64,000 nucleotides of DNA, from contig JALQPE010003075.1 of assembly GCA_030407315.1 (NCBI GenBank), positions 1 to 64,000 on the forward strand, written 5' to 3'. The translations under genes were made by a program, and so were the position numbers. Numbering within the stretch: position 1 is the first letter of the stretch; every line of letters starts with the position of its first letter. The notes under the pieces are model-generated. The model searched no databases. It was given only the letters and a program-made list of their open reading frames with translations, and had not been told where the DNA came from. Shown piece after piece: positions 21,936-34,158 of the stretch. Source of the DNA: Asparagopsis taxiformis (taxonomy: Eukaryota; Rhodophyta; Florideophyceae; Bonnemaisoniales; Bonnemaisoniaceae).

Positions 21936-22004
21936 TTTGCAGCCTTTTTCGCGAGGTCCGAAATCGTCTCCTTCTTCCCGAGTGAGAAACATCAGTCCCT
22001 CTCA

Positions 22005-22480
22005 TATGCTTACAGAGAAGTTGGTTTACCATGGTTTCTTACAGCAAAGTCATCGTAACGATGACTTTGCTGTAATGTTTTGTTTTCTTACAGCAAAGTC
22101 ATCGTTACGATGACTTTGCTGTAATGTTTTGTTTTCTTACAGCAAAGTCATCGTTACGATGACTTTGCTGTAATGTTTTGTTTTCTTACAGCAAAGTCAT
22201 CTTAACGATGACTTTGCTGTAATGTTTTGTTTTCTTACAGCAAAGTCATCGTTACGATGACTTTGCTGTAAGCAACCGGGGTAAACTGCCTTTGCTGTAA
22301 GAAAACTGAATAGCAGTTCCGACAGCTTGTCCTGAGAAAGCAAATCCGCCTTAACGATGACTTTGCTGTAAGAAAACAGAGTACTTACAGTTCTGACAGC
22401 TTGTCCTGAGAAAGCAAATCCGCCTTAACGATGACTTTGCTGTAAGAAAACACAGTAATTACAGTTCCGACAGCTTGTCC
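22005..22480. repeat. Foldback repeat FB-d with 49-bp tandem palindromes
   Basis: Five 37-bp palindromes start at 22039, 22088, 22137, 22186 and 22235, a strict 49-bp period. The fourth has one altered base (CATCTTAACG). Two further half-units with TTAACGATGACTTTGCTGTA follow near 22351 and 22422, each in a roughly 70-bp repeat. Confidence 0.85.
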
Positions 22481-22499
22481 TGAAAACCCGTCCTCCCAC

Positions 22500-25090
22500 A
22501 TAAGTTTATATTCTGTTACCTACCCTAGAGCTCTAATGACGTGCCCAGTCCCAAGTTTCGTACCTGGTGCTGGGCAGAATGGCTAATTAGCGTACTTCAT
22601 TCTAAGGATGAAGTCGACATTCTGTCGCGTCTGCAGCCATAACATGCTGTTGGCGCCGATTACAGCGGTGATTACACCGTTTGTGACGTAGCCATCGGCG
22701 CCGATGATTTATGCGCCGTAACACTTCAACGCGCCTACCACACACGCAATGTACTGTCATATTAGGTTTTCTCAAATCCTCGTCCGCCCACACGCTCAAT
22801 TCATGCATGCATTCCCTCACCGCCTTCCACTCGCGTCACACGCACCCTTTCGCCCGTCTAAATGCCCCCTTGCCTTGACATCCCTCATATATCAACTGGT
22901 TCGACTCGCACCGCGTTGGTCCACTTAGCATGACCATAGTCGCCGCGCCCATTCTTCGACCACATTCGCCGTCCAGTCGCGCCCAATCCCAACTGCCGCA
23001 CACATACATAAACGAGCTTCCCATGATCACTTCCGCCCGGGCTGTCCCAACGGGCATACGATGCCATCCATACTCTGTCCGCAGATGAGCTCAACTCCCT
23101 TGTGCCAATCACTTGACGCCATTCGCACCTTCCACACACCCACCTCGCTGTTTCTTACTATCCTTCACACACACCTCGCTCCTGCCCAATCACATCTTCC
23201 AGTCTGTCACACTCGGTGATGCCAATCCGTCCCAGTAACGAGGTCGCAATATCGTCGACCTCGCTATTGAGACAATGTAAACAAAGAGGTTTTTCACCAC
23301 ACCCTGTGATCCATGACTTGACCAACTGAGACCGTGAGCCGGATAACGTTGAAATGTTTATTCTTGAACTGCATCTTGAGATGTATTGAACACTTGCACA
23401 GCAGTCCCCCATCCCTGGACAGCGAGCCAGTCGTTGCACTCGGGTGTCAATCAAGTGAATGCAGTGTGTCAACGTGCCTTGTACAAAAACTTGGACCGGC
23501 TCTTGCGCCCCTGCCACTGCTCAAGCGTATCCAGATACTTGAGTGTGCCAGTCCAGAGTCTTAATATTCAGGTTGATGCATGTGAGCTGCCAAAATAGTC
23601 CAAATGGAACATATGACGATTTACGCCGAACAAACATGTTGTCCTGCACAGCGTTGTTCTCTAGTGTTGCGCACTACACCATCTATCCCTTACTATCTAA
23701 ACGAACAGCTTAAAAATGCTACATCTACAAGCACCAGTGGTGGACTGGGCTCGTCTGTCTTCCAAGAGTTTCCAGAATGGGATGTGGATATGGTTATGAC
23801 TTCAACGACAACAGCGTGTGGTGAATGATGAGCGAAAAGTTTGTTTACTCGTTGCTTTCACTCGCAGTCTGCCCTGCGTCATGGTGCAATGCGATACAAA
23901 TTGCTACTGGGAAAGAAGCTTTACAGAGTGAGGCAATGGTAAGGTGTCGGATACATACCGACGCTTCTCATACAAAGCTATATTTGTAAAAGTCAGTAGT
24001 ATACAGTGTACGTGAGCATTGCATTGCATCGCATCTAGTAAGCGCGCACACGAACGCACAAATACAGATGCACGCACTGGCGATTGATTCACAACGAGCG
24101 CAACTAGTCCACAACAACCATTTGATTGAAGCTCTCCGGGTGATTCTAGCAGCAACGCATCTGCAATGGTTACGACACTAAGCTGTTGGAAAGGACCTGC
24201 AAGCAAGTTTCAAACACAAGGCCACACCAGCAGCAGAAAGAAAAAGTACATTTGTAATGAAATGCCACCGATATATTGCCTCCATCTTGGTTTCAGTGTT
24301 AGTTTGTGTAGAGCTGCCGCTGTGGTGAATAAGAGCGTTCCGTGTTTCAACAAGCGTATTAAGAAATACATATGTGACTGTGAGCGACATGCGGTGGCAT
24401 GTTGTTGCGTTACAGACGGTTAGATGATGATGTGAGGGAAGCAGCGATGCAAGAACTAGGCGCACATGTAACGCCAACAAAGATGCACACTGTGTTGCAT
24501 TGAGAGTGCTGCGCGATGTTGGGGCGAGAGAGGAGGTCGACGTGGTGCAGACATCACACATCATTCCATTCAATTATATTCCACCAATACCCGTCAGGTG
24601 TATAGAAACTGTATGATTTCTCCCCAGACTCATCTCCCATCACTCCAGTAATCCCACTATCACCATTCCCACTCACGTTTCCATGGTACTCATGTACGTC
24701 ACACATAGCGTAACCCGTCATCTTCTTAGGACCAGGATTGGACAAAGCAGTGGCGTCTTGGAGTCACCGGGACACCATCTGAGAGGTAGGAGTCTCCCCG
24801 ACTGGTACTGTGACGAATGTGAACCACATCGGGGGTCATCGTAGTTGACTGTGTAGAGCTCATCGCCATCCCCTCGCTTAGTATCGAGCATAGCTTGTGA
24901 AATTCTAGGAAGCTTACTTGAATTAGATACATTTTTCAGTCCTAATGTTTGTCCATAAAGCTAGGCTCCTCTTCGGCAGTAGGCACGAGACCGAAATGGG
25001 TGAATTGACTCGTGAGAAAGCGAGCAGACGTATCAATCTTTCCGTAACTAGTGACATCGTAATCATATCGTTGAAATAACACGTGTGAGA
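22500..25090. other. Non-repetitive segment of X3, no supported gene
   Basis: Base composition and lack of known repeats set this apart from flanking repeats. Several short open frames exist on the reverse strand (around 23158-23517 and 23904-24573), but none has a recognisable domain. It may be captured chromosomal DNA that continues the putative importin-like pseudogene next to it. Confidence 0.35.
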
Positions 25091-25830
25091 TTAATGGTGT
25101 GACCAGTAAAGATGCATGTACAAACGGATTGCAATGACAGTTGGAAGAACTGCCGGGTCGCTCGAATAGGCCTTCCAGGCTTGCAAAAAAGTGAGAACGG
25201 CACGCGCATTACGCAACGCCGCACGGTTGAGACAGGCGGGAAGATTGACATGCAAAATGGCCAGCATAAACAGGGAGGTCTGCAGAACAACGTGGACATT
25301 TTGTGCACAAAAGCGGTGCAAAAGCTGTGTCTCGGCGTGTCGAAACTCGAGCACGACCGCCGACATGACGTGAAAAATGTGCACGTGTTCCTCAGAGAAG
25401 ACGCGACGGAGGTCGAGCCACCTAGAGTCGCGCAGTGACGATCACACATTTGCCATCGCAAAGTGGCACGCGTGCGCGAAGAAAAAGAGCCCGGAGGTGG
25501 TGAAGGGGGAGCGCGAGCGCGAGAAGCGGGATTCAAAAGGCGTCAATGCGCTGTGCGTCATCGGTGAACATCAACCAATCGGTTTGGAAGCGACGATGCA
25601 GCGTGGTAGCGACGAACAGAAGCGCGTGTGGCGTCGCATTGGTGTCAATCAATTGCGTGCGTATGGACTGTGCGGATTGCCAACTACGCAAGGCGATGAG
25701 ATAACGATCCGCTTGCGATACTTGTTTGCCACGGTCGAGTGTGGTCAATTGACCACACTAGCATTAATGCTACTTGCACATTGGCGAGAGTGAACTGATG
25801 ATTGGTTGTCATGAATTGTGGTTGGCGGCT
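25091..25830 (-). pseudogene. Possible importin-beta-like (transportin-3/importin-13 type) gene fragment
   Basis: A reverse-strand frame near 25533-25748 reads SQADRYLIALRSWQSAQSIR and ALLFVATTLHRRFQTDW. This matches the N-terminal helical pattern of importin-13-like transport receptors (a WL..LQ.S..AW segment, then FAAQTL..KI..DW). LANVQVALMLV lies just upstream in another frame. Further down, 25091-25384 gives helical sequence (NARAVLTFLQAWKAYSSD). Frameshifts separate the parts. If correct, it is a captured host gene piece inside X3. The match is by eye and could be wrong. Confidence 0.35.
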
Positions 25831-26530
25831 TGATCCATGAAATTTTTTGTTGGATATATTGTTGAAAGCGTGTGTTTTGTGGTGTGAGGCGTTTGGAAAA
25901 TCTTGCAATCAGCCTTTCTGTGCGCCAGAAAAACCCATTTCCGAACAGCTGTCTCAACACACGTTCTGCTCGACAATTGGCTGTTTCGCATACCGGCGAT
26001 GTTCACATTGTCAGCATCTCTCACACATGTACAAGTCGCAGGATTCAACATGGAGACGGCACCAGAGGAGATAACAGCTGTTTACGCTTTGGTTCACTCG
26101 GCGCATCGCGACTATGATCGCAAATAGCTCTCGAATTGAGAAAGTAATCAACTATGGAACACTCTTCCGTATCTGTTTCAGTTCCTTCACGGAAGCCTCA
26201 GTGATTAGCTCGAAAAGCTCTTTCTGCACCAATTTTGTGCATCGCTGCTCCCATTCGTGAACTCCTATTTATTCCCAACTTCCGTTCGGAAATTGAGGAA
26301 TATGACGTCACATTCCTCAGCGATTGCAGGCCCTTCAGCACGATTCTAATTGTCATCGCACTAAAATCGATAGTGTCATCTCCTATCCCAACTGACATAA
26401 ACATGATTCTATTCTCTATTGGCAGAATAGGCTTCACTGAGACTAGAAACCTCAATCCCATTCTAGGTCGGTCGATCTGCTATCCTCTTTCATTTATCCT
26501 CCCTCGTACTAACTTCGCTACCTACAAATA
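25831..26530. other. Unassigned segment of X3
   Basis: No supported gene or repeat. Similarity to the X1 and X2 ends begins only at about 26530. Confidence 0.35.
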
Positions 26531-26639
26531 TCTGTAAAGCTCGACCACAATTACTATCTTCGTATACCACACACCATTACACCATTCCAATATTTACCTT
26601 CACACCAACACTATGCTCCATATTTCCTCTCAAGTCCAC

Positions 26640-27015
26640 TCCACGAGACAGTGTTGTGAACCAATACACGGTACTACCCGCAGACAATACAATTTGCTAT
26701 CTACACTACTGTCTACAGATTTACCCAGACAGTGCAGTAATACAATACAATGCACTGCCTCAGACAGTAAAATGTACTGTCTGCACATACTGTCTGGCGG
26801 CAACACTTCCGGACAGTAAAATTTACTGTTCTGGACAGTAAATTTTACTGTTTTTGGTACTGCCCAGATTTCGTGCCAGTTTATTGCTGCAGCAGTATTC
26901 TGAAATTTCCAGACAGTAAATTTTACTGTCTCCGCGCACTGTCTTGGCCAGACAGTAATTTTTACTGTCTCAGACAGTAAATTTACTGTCTTTTTTCATT
27001 CCCAACACCGTAGTG
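26640..27015 (-). repeat. X3 right subterminal palindromes and terminal repeat
   Basis: Almost identical to 4740-5115: palindromes such as GACAGTAAATTTTACTGTC, then CAACACCGTAGTG at 27003-27015. Confidence 0.85.
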
Positions 27016-29367
27016 TTGAGGAAGGCAGGGGTAACCCTAAAACTGGCCAAGTGGCGCCACTTCTTCGAAGCGAAGGTAAATTATCTTGGACATGTGGTTA
27101 TGCCAGGTAAGCTGGCGGTCGCCCAAACGGCGACGGACGCTATTGCGAAAGCAACTTTTCCGACCACACCTACGCAAATGCGTTCTTTCCTCGGGAGCTG
27201 CGGGGTCTTCCGCCGTTTCGTGAAGGGGTACGCGGATATCTCCCACCCCCTCAACGCGATGTTGACTAAGGAAAACCTACCGAGCTTCGGTTCAATGCCT
27301 CCAACAGAGGAACAACGCCACGCGTTTGAACAACTCAAGGAATCCTTGGTGCAACCACCAATATTGGCTCTGCCAAGAGTGGGTAAACCCTACATCGTAG
27401 ACACGGACGCTTCTGCGTATCAGATAGGGTGTGCGCTGTTGCAACAGCAGGATGACGACGGCTATCGTCCTGTAGGATACTGGTCGCGGAACTTAACCAA
27501 ACCCGAACGGGGATATTCTCCGACAGAGCGCGAGTGTCTCGCTGTAGTATGGGCAGTCACTACCCTCAGACCATACCTTGAGCAAACAAAGTTTGTGGTA
27601 CGATCCGATCATAACGCGTTGCGTTGGTTGATGAACATCACCGACCCATCCGGGCGCCTTTGCCGTTGGCGACTCCGCCTTTCAGAGTTTGACTACACCA
27701 TAGTCTATCGCCCCGGTAGGGTTCACCAAGTACCAGACGCGTTATCGCGTGTTGAAACGGAAGGGTTAGACCCACATCCAGTGGATGACGAAATTCCCAC
27801 ACTCTTCGCGTATGACCTTACCCAGGAAGTACCTGTTGCAGAAGAGATGAACCCTTGGCTCATCGCGCGGAATTCCACTGACAAATCCCTAACGGGAATG
27901 AACCCAGCTGTCCTAACGACACACCTTCAGACAGAGGGTTCCGAACCGATAACACTCAACGATTGGATTGAGGAACAACACTCCGATGACTTCTGTCAAC
28001 AAGTATTGACCAGTCAGAAGCCTGACTCTCTCTTCTTTGAAAATGACCAAGGTGTCTTGCGACGTAAATCCAATCTGGACAATTCCCACCAAGTGGTTGT
28101 ACCAAGAACACTCAGGCCCCGCCTGTTGAAGATGTGTCATCACGACGTACTCGCGGGTCACCCCGGACAAAACCGTATGTATGAGACTATGCGTCTCTCG
28201 TATTATTGGCCTGCCATGGCCGCGGATATCACCGCTACGGTTGAACGTTGTCAGGCTTGCACCAAGAACCGCCTCAAGTTGCGTAGACACGCTAATACCT
28301 TGCAACTATTCCCGGCTTCAGCACCGCTGGAAGAAGTCTCTATAGACTTATTAGGCCCGTTGCCTAAAGCAAAGAAGGGTAACCTTCACCGTTTAGTAAT
28401 TACCTGTCGCTTCACGAAGCTTACTCAGGTTGTACCATTACGCAGTATCACTGCTTACCATGTGGCTGTCGCCTTTTGCACCCACTGGGTTTTCAAGTAC
28501 GGTCCTCCTAGGACGTTGCTCTCCGATAACGGACCTCAGTTTGCTTCCAAACTTTTCCAGGCTGTTTGCCTGCAACTTGGAACAAAGAATTTGTTCACAA
28601 CCACCTACCACCCTCAGACCAACGGTCAGGTAGAACGGTATAACCGTACGTTGTTGAACATGTTACGCAACTACGTAAATGCGAACCAGAATGAATGGGA
28701 TGTGTACGCACCAGCGTTGACTTACGCGTATAATACGCACGTGCATCGCACGACAGGGACGACACCCTTTGACCTTATCCTAAGTAGACCCCCACCACCG
28801 TACTCCCTTCATCACTCGACGAGATCACGGCAAAAACCGGACGCTTTCTTGAAACAGGATTTCCTGCAGCGGATTTCTCACGCAATTGAGAAGTCCGGTC
28901 AACGGCTACAAGCCACGCAAACGCGTTATAAACGGGACTTTGACCGAAGGATCCGGAAGACCAAACGACTCCTTCAGGAGGGTGATTACGTCTACCTTGA
29001 CAACCCCGAAGTACGGGAACGAAACAAGTTGACGCCGTTGGCGCAAGGACCTTTTAAGGTTACTAAAGCCGGTAGGCGTACCGTTCATATTGAACGAGAT
29101 GGACTTCTTGAACAAGTTAGCCACGACCACGTGACGTATGCGCCACAACCTGAACAGGAAATACCGCACTCACGGTTAACTTCTAACGGAGCACCCGTAC
29201 CTGCGGCAAGAACCGACGAGCAAGCCGCCAACACGGTGCCGAGTATGGCGGAAAAACGACTACGTCGCGTGGCATCAAGTCCGCAGCGCGTACCTCTTCA
29301 AACCGGACAAACCCCAGGTCACCCTGTAATCAACCCTTTGTCATCCCGCTCCGCGGTTGAAGGTGAT
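27016..29367 (+). CDS. pol: Gypsy A pol, RT thumb to integrase (internal part)
   Basis: The frame is open for 784 codons with no ATG of its own because it continues the RT cut by X3. The order is RT thumb (LRKAGVTLKLAKW, YLGHVVMPGKL, RSFLGSCGVFRRFVKGY), then RNase H (VDTDAS, TERECLAVVWAV, RSDHNALRWL, PDALSRV). Integrase follows with zinc motif H-H-C-C (HHDVLAGHPGQNRMYE to ERCQACTKNR) and catalytic residues in VSIDLLGPLP, LLSDNGPQFAS and QTNGQVERYNRTL. A GPY/F-like LTPLAQGPFKVTK comes next. The frame is interrupted at the GTGAT target of gypsy B (29363-29367) and continues in frame at 42294. A chromodomain follows there. Confidence 0.92.
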
Positions 29368-30167
29368 TGTAGGACCAGCCGAGATGGCGGTCACTAAGAG
29401 AGTTCTAGAATCACTTGCCTTGTCAGGGCGTGTTGAACCGTAACGCGCTCGTGAACTTGCGTTTCGCACGTCGCGCGGTCGCGGAGGCGATCGGGTGGTA
29501 CAACGGCGGAACGCGCAGGGTCGATCGCAACACGGGATTCGCGGGCCGGCGCAAGCCGTGATCTCAGGGTGAGATCACCGAGTAAACTCGAGCTCAACAC
29601 GATCCACGCAAGGGTCGTAAATCCCTGGCCTAGCGGTATGCGACGCAACGCGCGGTCTCGCGGTGCGACGCAATTCGACGGTCGGTAAACGCGGCGCGCG
29701 CGCACGTACGTCTGCGATCGTGAGCAATCCGCACGCAACGTCGTAACGCAATCGGTCCTCGCGACGCGCTCCACGCTTAACTCGTAGCTGCGAAAGTGCT
29801 GACTGTTTATTGGTAGGGTGCGGAGCCATGCGACCACTAATAGCTAACTTACTTGGGACAGGCTGTCCTTGTGTGGCCGGCCTGCGGCGGCCGCACGCTC
29901 GCACGCAAAAAGGGAAATATTTTGGGAAAAAGCTTTCGTCATAAAAAACCCAAAAAAGGGAAAATAAAGGGAAATTCGCGGAAATCGCTACACGTGGCGC
30001 GGCTCGCGGTTTCGTGGCAACGTACGCGCGCACGCGCTCGCATTGACGCTCCGTGACACGTAATCAAGACGCCACGCGTACGCTCGCTTACTAAACTAAC
30101 TCAAACGGATGCTTGCGGACTAACGTAAACGCGCGCGCTCGCATCGATTCCATCGACCAACTTAAAT
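29368..30167 (-). repeat. Gypsy B 3' LTR, inner 9 bp deleted
   Basis: It matches 41480-42279 almost base for base, then stops at CTTAAAT while the 5' LTR continues TGCACCACA. Confidence 0.9.
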
Positions 30168-30194
30168 GCGTCGCGTCGTCGAGCGGAGCGGTCC

Positions 30195-32804
30195 TCATGA
30201 GTATCCCGTCGGGAGACAGATGGAAGCGCGATCGCGGCGCGGTTTCAGATGGAAGCGCCATCGCGGCGCGGTTTCGACGTCGCTTCTCGCGTTCTGGCAG
30301 AATTCGTCCGTCGCCTGTTCGCGAATCCACTCGTCAGTGGATACGGGCGGCTCGATACACGACCGAGTTGCCAGTAAGCAGGCCAAGCTCGGGTAATATT
30401 CTGCGTAGTCGCATAGTAGCGCAGCGTCGGTTCGGTCGCATGCGTTCGCGTGCGGTTCGACGATGTTCGCGGCGCCGAAGCAGGGTATCTCGTCCGGTAT
30501 CTCCGTCTCGTTGCCGCTTCGCGTGGCCATTAGCGAGAGCGCGTCGGCGATAACATGGCGTTTACCCTTTTTATATTCGACGTCGAACTCGAACTCGGCG
30601 AGTCGCAGCCGCCAGCGTGCGAGTCGTCCTTCCGCAGAGGTCATGTTTAGAATCCAGCGCAGCGAATTGTGATCCGTGCGAACCGTGAACTTTCGTCCTT
30701 CCAAGTACGCGCGTAATAGCAAGACTGCCCATACGACTGCGAGGCATTCGCGTTCCGTCGTCGAATAGTTGCGCTCCGCGTCGTTAAGCGTGCGCGACCA
30801 GTATCCGACTGGATGTAGTACGTCGTCGTCCGCGTCTAGCTGAAGTAGCGCGCATCCGATTTGCCCTTGCGACGCGTCTGTATCGAGCACATACGGGTGC
30901 CCTTCGCGCGGTAGACGGAGGATTGGCGGAGACAGCATCGCTTGTCGCAATGATTCGAACGCGCGCGTTTGCTCCGGCGTCGGCGCGGGTAAGCTGTCTC
31001 CTTGGTCTTTCTTTAGCAACTGCGTAAGCGGCGCCGCGACGAACGCGAATTTTTCGACGAATCGGCGGTATACGTTGCAAGTTCCTAGGAAACTTCGCAA
31101 CTGCGTCTTCGTCGTCGGGTACGTCGCATCGCGCAGCGCGTCGCACTTCGTCGTCGGTACGGAGAGCTTCCCAGGCGAAATAGTATGTCCCAGGTAGTCC
31201 ACCGAGCGCTTGAAGAACTTGGTCTTCGCGAATTTTAGCGAAACGCCTGCGCGTCCGAGGATTCCCAGTATCTCGTCGACGTGGTGCACGTGCGCGTTTA
31301 CATCGGCGGAGAAGATGATTACGTCATCCAGGTAGACAAGGCAATGTTGCCACTTCACGTTCGCGAGCAAAATGTCGAGCGCGCGCTGAAACGTCGCGGG
31401 CGCGTTCGAAAGTCCGAAAGGCATGCGGCGGAAGCGATACGTACCGACGTGCGACGTAAACGTAGTCTTATCGCGGTCGGCGTGCGCTACTGGGATTTGC
31501 CAGTATCCCGAGTTGCAATCCAGCGTCGTGAAAACTGTCGCGTTACCGAGCGAATCGACGCAATCGTCCATGCGCGGAATCGGGTACGCGTCCTTCACGG
31601 TGGCGGCGTTCAAGCGGCGGTAGTCGATGCAGAAGCGGGAGGTCCCGTCCTTCTTAGGCACGACCACGACCGGGCTCGCCCATTCCGACGTAGCGGGTTC
31701 GATTACTCCGGCGCGGAGCATCTTCTCCACTTGCGTACGGATAATTTCGCGCGACGCGTGCCCGGCGCGATACGGCGGTTGGTTGACGGGGGTCGCCCCC
31801 GGAACCAGCTCGATGCGGTGCTCCGTCGTGTGAATGGCTCCCAGCGTGCCGTTCCACATGCGCTCATGCTTTCGTAGCATCTCGATAATTTCCGCGTGCA
31901 GGTCGTCGTCTACTCGCTCGTCGCGTAGCGTCGCGCGTAAGAGTTCTTCCCAAGGCGGCGTCGCGTTCGCAATTTCGTCGGTTTCGCGCGGGTCCGGCAG
32001 TGTCGTAACGTTGCGTCGCGTCGCGTCGTCGGGCGGTCGGTCTTGCGGGCTCGGCGCTTCCTGAGCGACTTGTAGACACCCCACGGGGTTGGGCACGGCG
32101 GTGCCCACCTTCATGCCTTTGGGCAATACTTGTAGACGAGTGCCAGCGTTGTGTACCTGTACTCGGAAGGGTACATTCCTTCGAACCAGCGTCTCCCCGT
32201 TGGTTAAACGGAGTAGTTTCTGCGCGTAGAGGTTATTCGCGGGAACTACGATGCAGCGCCCTTCAGCGCTCGTGGTAACGTCGATCGCTCGCGTCGCGTT
32301 CGGCGGAATCGATGTGCGGCGCGCAGCCGGAATAGGCGCGAAGCCTGTGGGTCGGGTCGCCTTCGCGGTCGGCGCGCGGCGCGGTTTCGTCGGCGTACGC
32401 GGAAGCATCGGGAAGTGGTCGCCATAGCGGGTTCGCAACGCGCGGTGCGGTCCAGTGTAGATAATTTCGACTACGCGGTCGATGAAGTCCGTTCCCAAGA
32501 TACATGGGACGGATAGACGTGGCATCACCAAAAAGGTTTGGAGGTGCGCTCGGGCACCTAGAAAAACGCTAAGTCGCAGCGACGCGTTTGGCGCGAGGCG
32601 TCGTCCGTTCGCGTCGATAATCGCGCAGCGCAGCGTCGGTGGCAAAGCGTGGCGCTTCCAGTCGGCGCCTAGTACGTTTTCGCGAATGAGGCTCGGGCCT
32701 GCGCCAGTATCAAGCACGGCGGTCACCGCGGTGGCCGTGCGTTGATTATACCCGACGCGGGTCTCGAGTTTGTAGTTCGCGGTAGGGGTCTGAAACAGGA
32801 CCAC
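30195..32804 (-). pseudogene. pol: Gypsy B pol: protease, RT, RNase H; integrase deleted
   Basis: The ORF is open for 869 codons. Protease: [62 protein letters not shown] and catalytic VYLDDVIIFS. RNase H: LDTDASQGQIGCALLQ, TERECLAVVWAV, RTDHNSLRWI and ADALSLM. The protein reaches the segment just before integrase (DEWIREQATDEFCQN) and then runs into a 35-residue unrelated tail before a stop, next to the 3' LTR. A 29-bp direct repeat around 30220-30275 (ATGGAAGCGCGATCGCGGCG) lies at the junction. It supplied particle maturation and reverse transcription, but the copy cannot integrate by itself. Confidence 0.9.
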
Positions 32805-32896
32805 TGGTTCGGGTGGTAACGGAGGCGGTTTTTCGCACGGTGGTTGCGTCGTCGCGCGTCGCGTATCCGTTGAGTGAGGAGGAGCCGGCCCACTCG

Positions 32897-34158
32897 CTAC
32901 GGCTCCTCGTAGGCGTTTCCCGGGTCTTCTGCAAAACGAACCGAGTAGGGGGTGAGCTGCTCGCTGTCATGCGCGTCGTATTCGCGCGTCCGATCGTTTT
33001 CGCGCTCGCGTGCGCCCTCGTTTTCGCGCGTTCGCTCGTTGCCGTCGACGCGCTGTCGCTCGCTCTCGTTCGCGTCGGCGTGCGCGGAGACTTCAAAGAC
33101 CTGAACGTTGCGCTGTAGGTTCAGTTCTTCGGGCGTTAGGCGCGCGTGGCTATGCATTTCGCGAATCGCGGCCTGCTGCTCGGACGAGAGCAGTGGGCAA
33201 TTCACCATCGGGTGCCCGAACTTCCTGCATATCAGGCATCGGAACGCTGCCGTGCGAGATGTATCGGCCGGTGCCGTCTGCCTCACGATAGGCGGTGGGT
33301 AAGTCGCGCGCGGTATGTGCGCCGTGTACGGTCCCGCGCGTTCGCGTTCCCGGTCGTCGGTATGCGCAGTGCGTCGTGAGCGGTCGGCGGGCGAGGCGTC
33401 GCGCGAGCGTGGCGTGCGGTAATTCGACGAAGGAGTGCCAAGCGAGGTCGGACTTCGCATGGGGCTCGGAGTCGAGAACTTCCGTTCGCGCGGAGCGTGC
33501 GGTGTCGCGGCGGAGTTTGAGACGTTTGGCGATGAGAAGCCTGATGGTGGGGTGTGCCCCACGGTCAGAGCTTGCATCATCGGTGTCTCGTCCTCGTCTA
33601 CGTAGAGCGCAGGCGTTCATTGCAGTAGCGGTCGCGCGCTCGTCGTCGGCGTCATCGCTCGGTGCGTGTCCCCGTGGCTCTGCGCCATAGAGACTAGCTC
33701 TCGAAAGGTGTATCGCCGCGGGTCACGAGACAGCGCGTCCCGCACGAGGTGTTGCGCATAGGGGCGTAGACCATCGACGAAAATAGAAACAAGCGTTCGC
33801 TCGCTAAACGCGTCGCCGCAGCGCAGCGCTCGTCGTCGTAATCGCGTAGCGAATTGCGTTTCGGTTTCCTTCGGGTCTTGCGTTTGTTGCACCATGTCGC
33901 GGTACGCTTGCGCAACGGCGCCTTCGCGCGCGTAGGTTAGTAAGAGCCACCGAACGGCTTCCGCGTAGCACGTAATCGAATCGACGCCCGCGCGCGCTCC
34001 TCGGAACGTTCGTCCCACGTACGTTTGGAACGTGTCGCGCGCTTCGTCGGCCAGGAAATACTTGAGAATCGGCAGCGCTGCGCCTTCGGATACGCCGGTG
34101 TCGTCGCATGCGCTCTTGAAGTACTTCAGAAACGATAGTACCGCGATTCCGTCAGTGC
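32897..34158 (-). pseudogene. gag: Gypsy B gag, C-terminal part (downstream of copia)
   Basis: The frame resumes after the copia at DGIAVLSFLKYFKSACDD and includes the gag core (ALPILKYFLADEARDTFQTY, CYAEAVRWLLLTYAREGAVA). A TGA at 33619-33617 interrupts the frame after RPLLQ, but the same frame continues into TPALYVDEDETP. A zinc knuckle CLICRKFGHPMVNC and a basic/acidic repeat-rich tail (RTRENEGARERENDRTRE) follow. The N-terminal half is at 40131-40904. Confidence 0.85.

Larger units (their letters stand above)
6207..27015. mobile_element. X3, 20.8-kb CACTA-ended element inserted in gypsy A reverse transcriptase
   Basis: The ends are CACTACGGTGTTG at 6207-6219 and its complement at 27003-27015, flanked by TT on both sides (6205-6206 and 27016-27017). 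Removing the element and one TT restores the gypsy A frame (LTL-LRKAGVTL). Without nested chromovirus E the element is about 14.7 kb. It keeps the gene5 side (8797-10972, with a foldback repeat next to it, as in X2) but has foldback cassettes, a 172-bp tandem repeat and unrelated sequence where gene1 to gene4 would be. It is probably a non-autonomous derivative. Confidence 0.75.

Noticed and set aside
30120..30560. Forward-strand arginine-rich ORF
   Set aside because: GC-rich shadow frame opposite the gypsy B LTR and pol; no domain or independent conservation.
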